Assembly (NCBI GenBank): GCA_905203765.1
Contig: CAJKXC010000085.1
Span: forward strand, 1 to 8,169
DNA from: an uncultured Bacteroides sp.
GTDB lineage: Bacteria > Bacteroidota > Bacteroidia > Bacteroidales > Bacteroidaceae
Direction of reading: 5' to 3'
DNA length: 8,169 bases
In this document: positions 7,849 through 8,169 of the stretch, one piece after another
Layout of the letters: every line of letters starts with the position of its first letter
How positions within the stretch are numbered: position 1 is the first letter of the stretch
Notes under the pieces: model-generated
What the model saw: only the letters and a program-made list of their open reading frames with translations
Told to the model about the DNA's origin: nothing
Database searches by the model: none
Made by a program: the position numbers and the translations under genes

Positions 7849-8169
7849 ATGAAGAAAATTATAACAATATGTGCCTTTGCCGCTTGTCTGACCGGATGCG
7901 ATGACTTGTTCGAACCGGCTATCGAGAACAACCTCGGACTGGAATATATGTACGAGAATTCGCAATATGCCGAAGGAATACTGGCAAATGCCTATACACG
8001 CATACCCTGCGCAGGCTATTCTTTCAACGACGTGGCTACCGATGACGCTGTGAGCAATGATGCGGAAAACAGCTGGCGTAAAATAGCCTCCGGCATGTGG
8101 ACGGCAAACAACAATCCTGCCGACCGTTGGACTTCCTGCCGTTCCGCCATACAGTATATCAATCTTTTC
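7849..8169 (+). CDS. RagB/SusD-type lipoprotein, 3' partial
   Basis: The first 107 codons of a second SusD-family surface lipoprotein are present, and the frame is open to the window edge. It starts MKKIITICAFAACLTGCDD: a short type II signal peptide with lipobox LTGC and Cys17 as the lipidated residue. Two aspartates directly after the cysteine fit the acidic surface-export signal described for Bacteroidota lipoproteins. The mature N-terminus has family features: AEGILANAYTRIP, ATDDAVSN, GMWTANNNPADRW and a CRSAIQYINLF helix. It aligns loosely with the first susD-like protein (FQGFVEELYACIP, then an acidic GEDEVIG), so the two are divergent paralogues. Its position just after the compact-plug susC-like gene makes it that transporter's presumed partner. 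The TPR core and C-terminal domain lie outside the window. The family call rests on the N-terminus and context; the ligand cannot be predicted. Confidence 0.9.
   Translation, partial: MKKIITICAFAACLTGCDDLFEPAIENNLGLEYMYENSQYAEGILANAYTRIPCAGYSFNDVATDDAVSNDAENSWRKIASGMWTANNNPADRWTSCRSAIQYINLF

Overview
The window is a stretch of Bacteroidota DNA, most likely from Bacteroides or a close gut relative. It holds two tandem SusC/SusD-type pairs on the + strand, in the order susC-like, susD-like, susC-like, susD-like. The assignment rests on the paired TonB-linked receptor and RagB/SusD lipoprotein architecture, which is a hallmark of the phylum. It is also supported by short A/T-rich leaders without Shine-Dalgarno sequences before each start codon, and by the absence of any recognisable Bacteroides promoter between genes.

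Layout. Bases 1-3046 hold a SusC-type TonB-dependent transporter whose 5' end lies outside the window. Bases 3061-4962 hold its complete SusD-type surface lipoprotein, after a 14-base gap. Bases 4994-7804 hold a second, complete SusC-type transporter, after a 31-base gap. It has a shorter, atypical N-terminus: no carboxypeptidase-D-like regulatory domain and a plug with one segment missing. Bases 7849-8169 hold the first 107 codons of a second SusD-type lipoprotein, after a 44-base gap; its 3' end lies outside the window.

How they work together. In this family SusD-type lipoproteins sit on the outer face of the outer membrane, cap the SusC-type barrel and bind a glycan fragment or other oligomer. 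The barrel then imports it using TonB energy. Two adjacent pairs of different architecture suggest one polysaccharide-utilization-type locus with two uptake complexes. No glycoside hydrolase, polysaccharide lyase, sulfatase or regulator is in view, so the substrate cannot be named.

Nothing here supports a new class of system. The more interesting points are the reduced plug and N-terminus of the second transporter, the tryptophan-dense N-terminal part of the first SusD-like protein, the EF-hand-like loops at matching places in both transporters, and the A/T-rich composition of the first transporter's N-terminal domain. There are no RNA genes, insertion sequences, CRISPR arrays or clear terminators, and no gene-free stretch longer than 44 bases.
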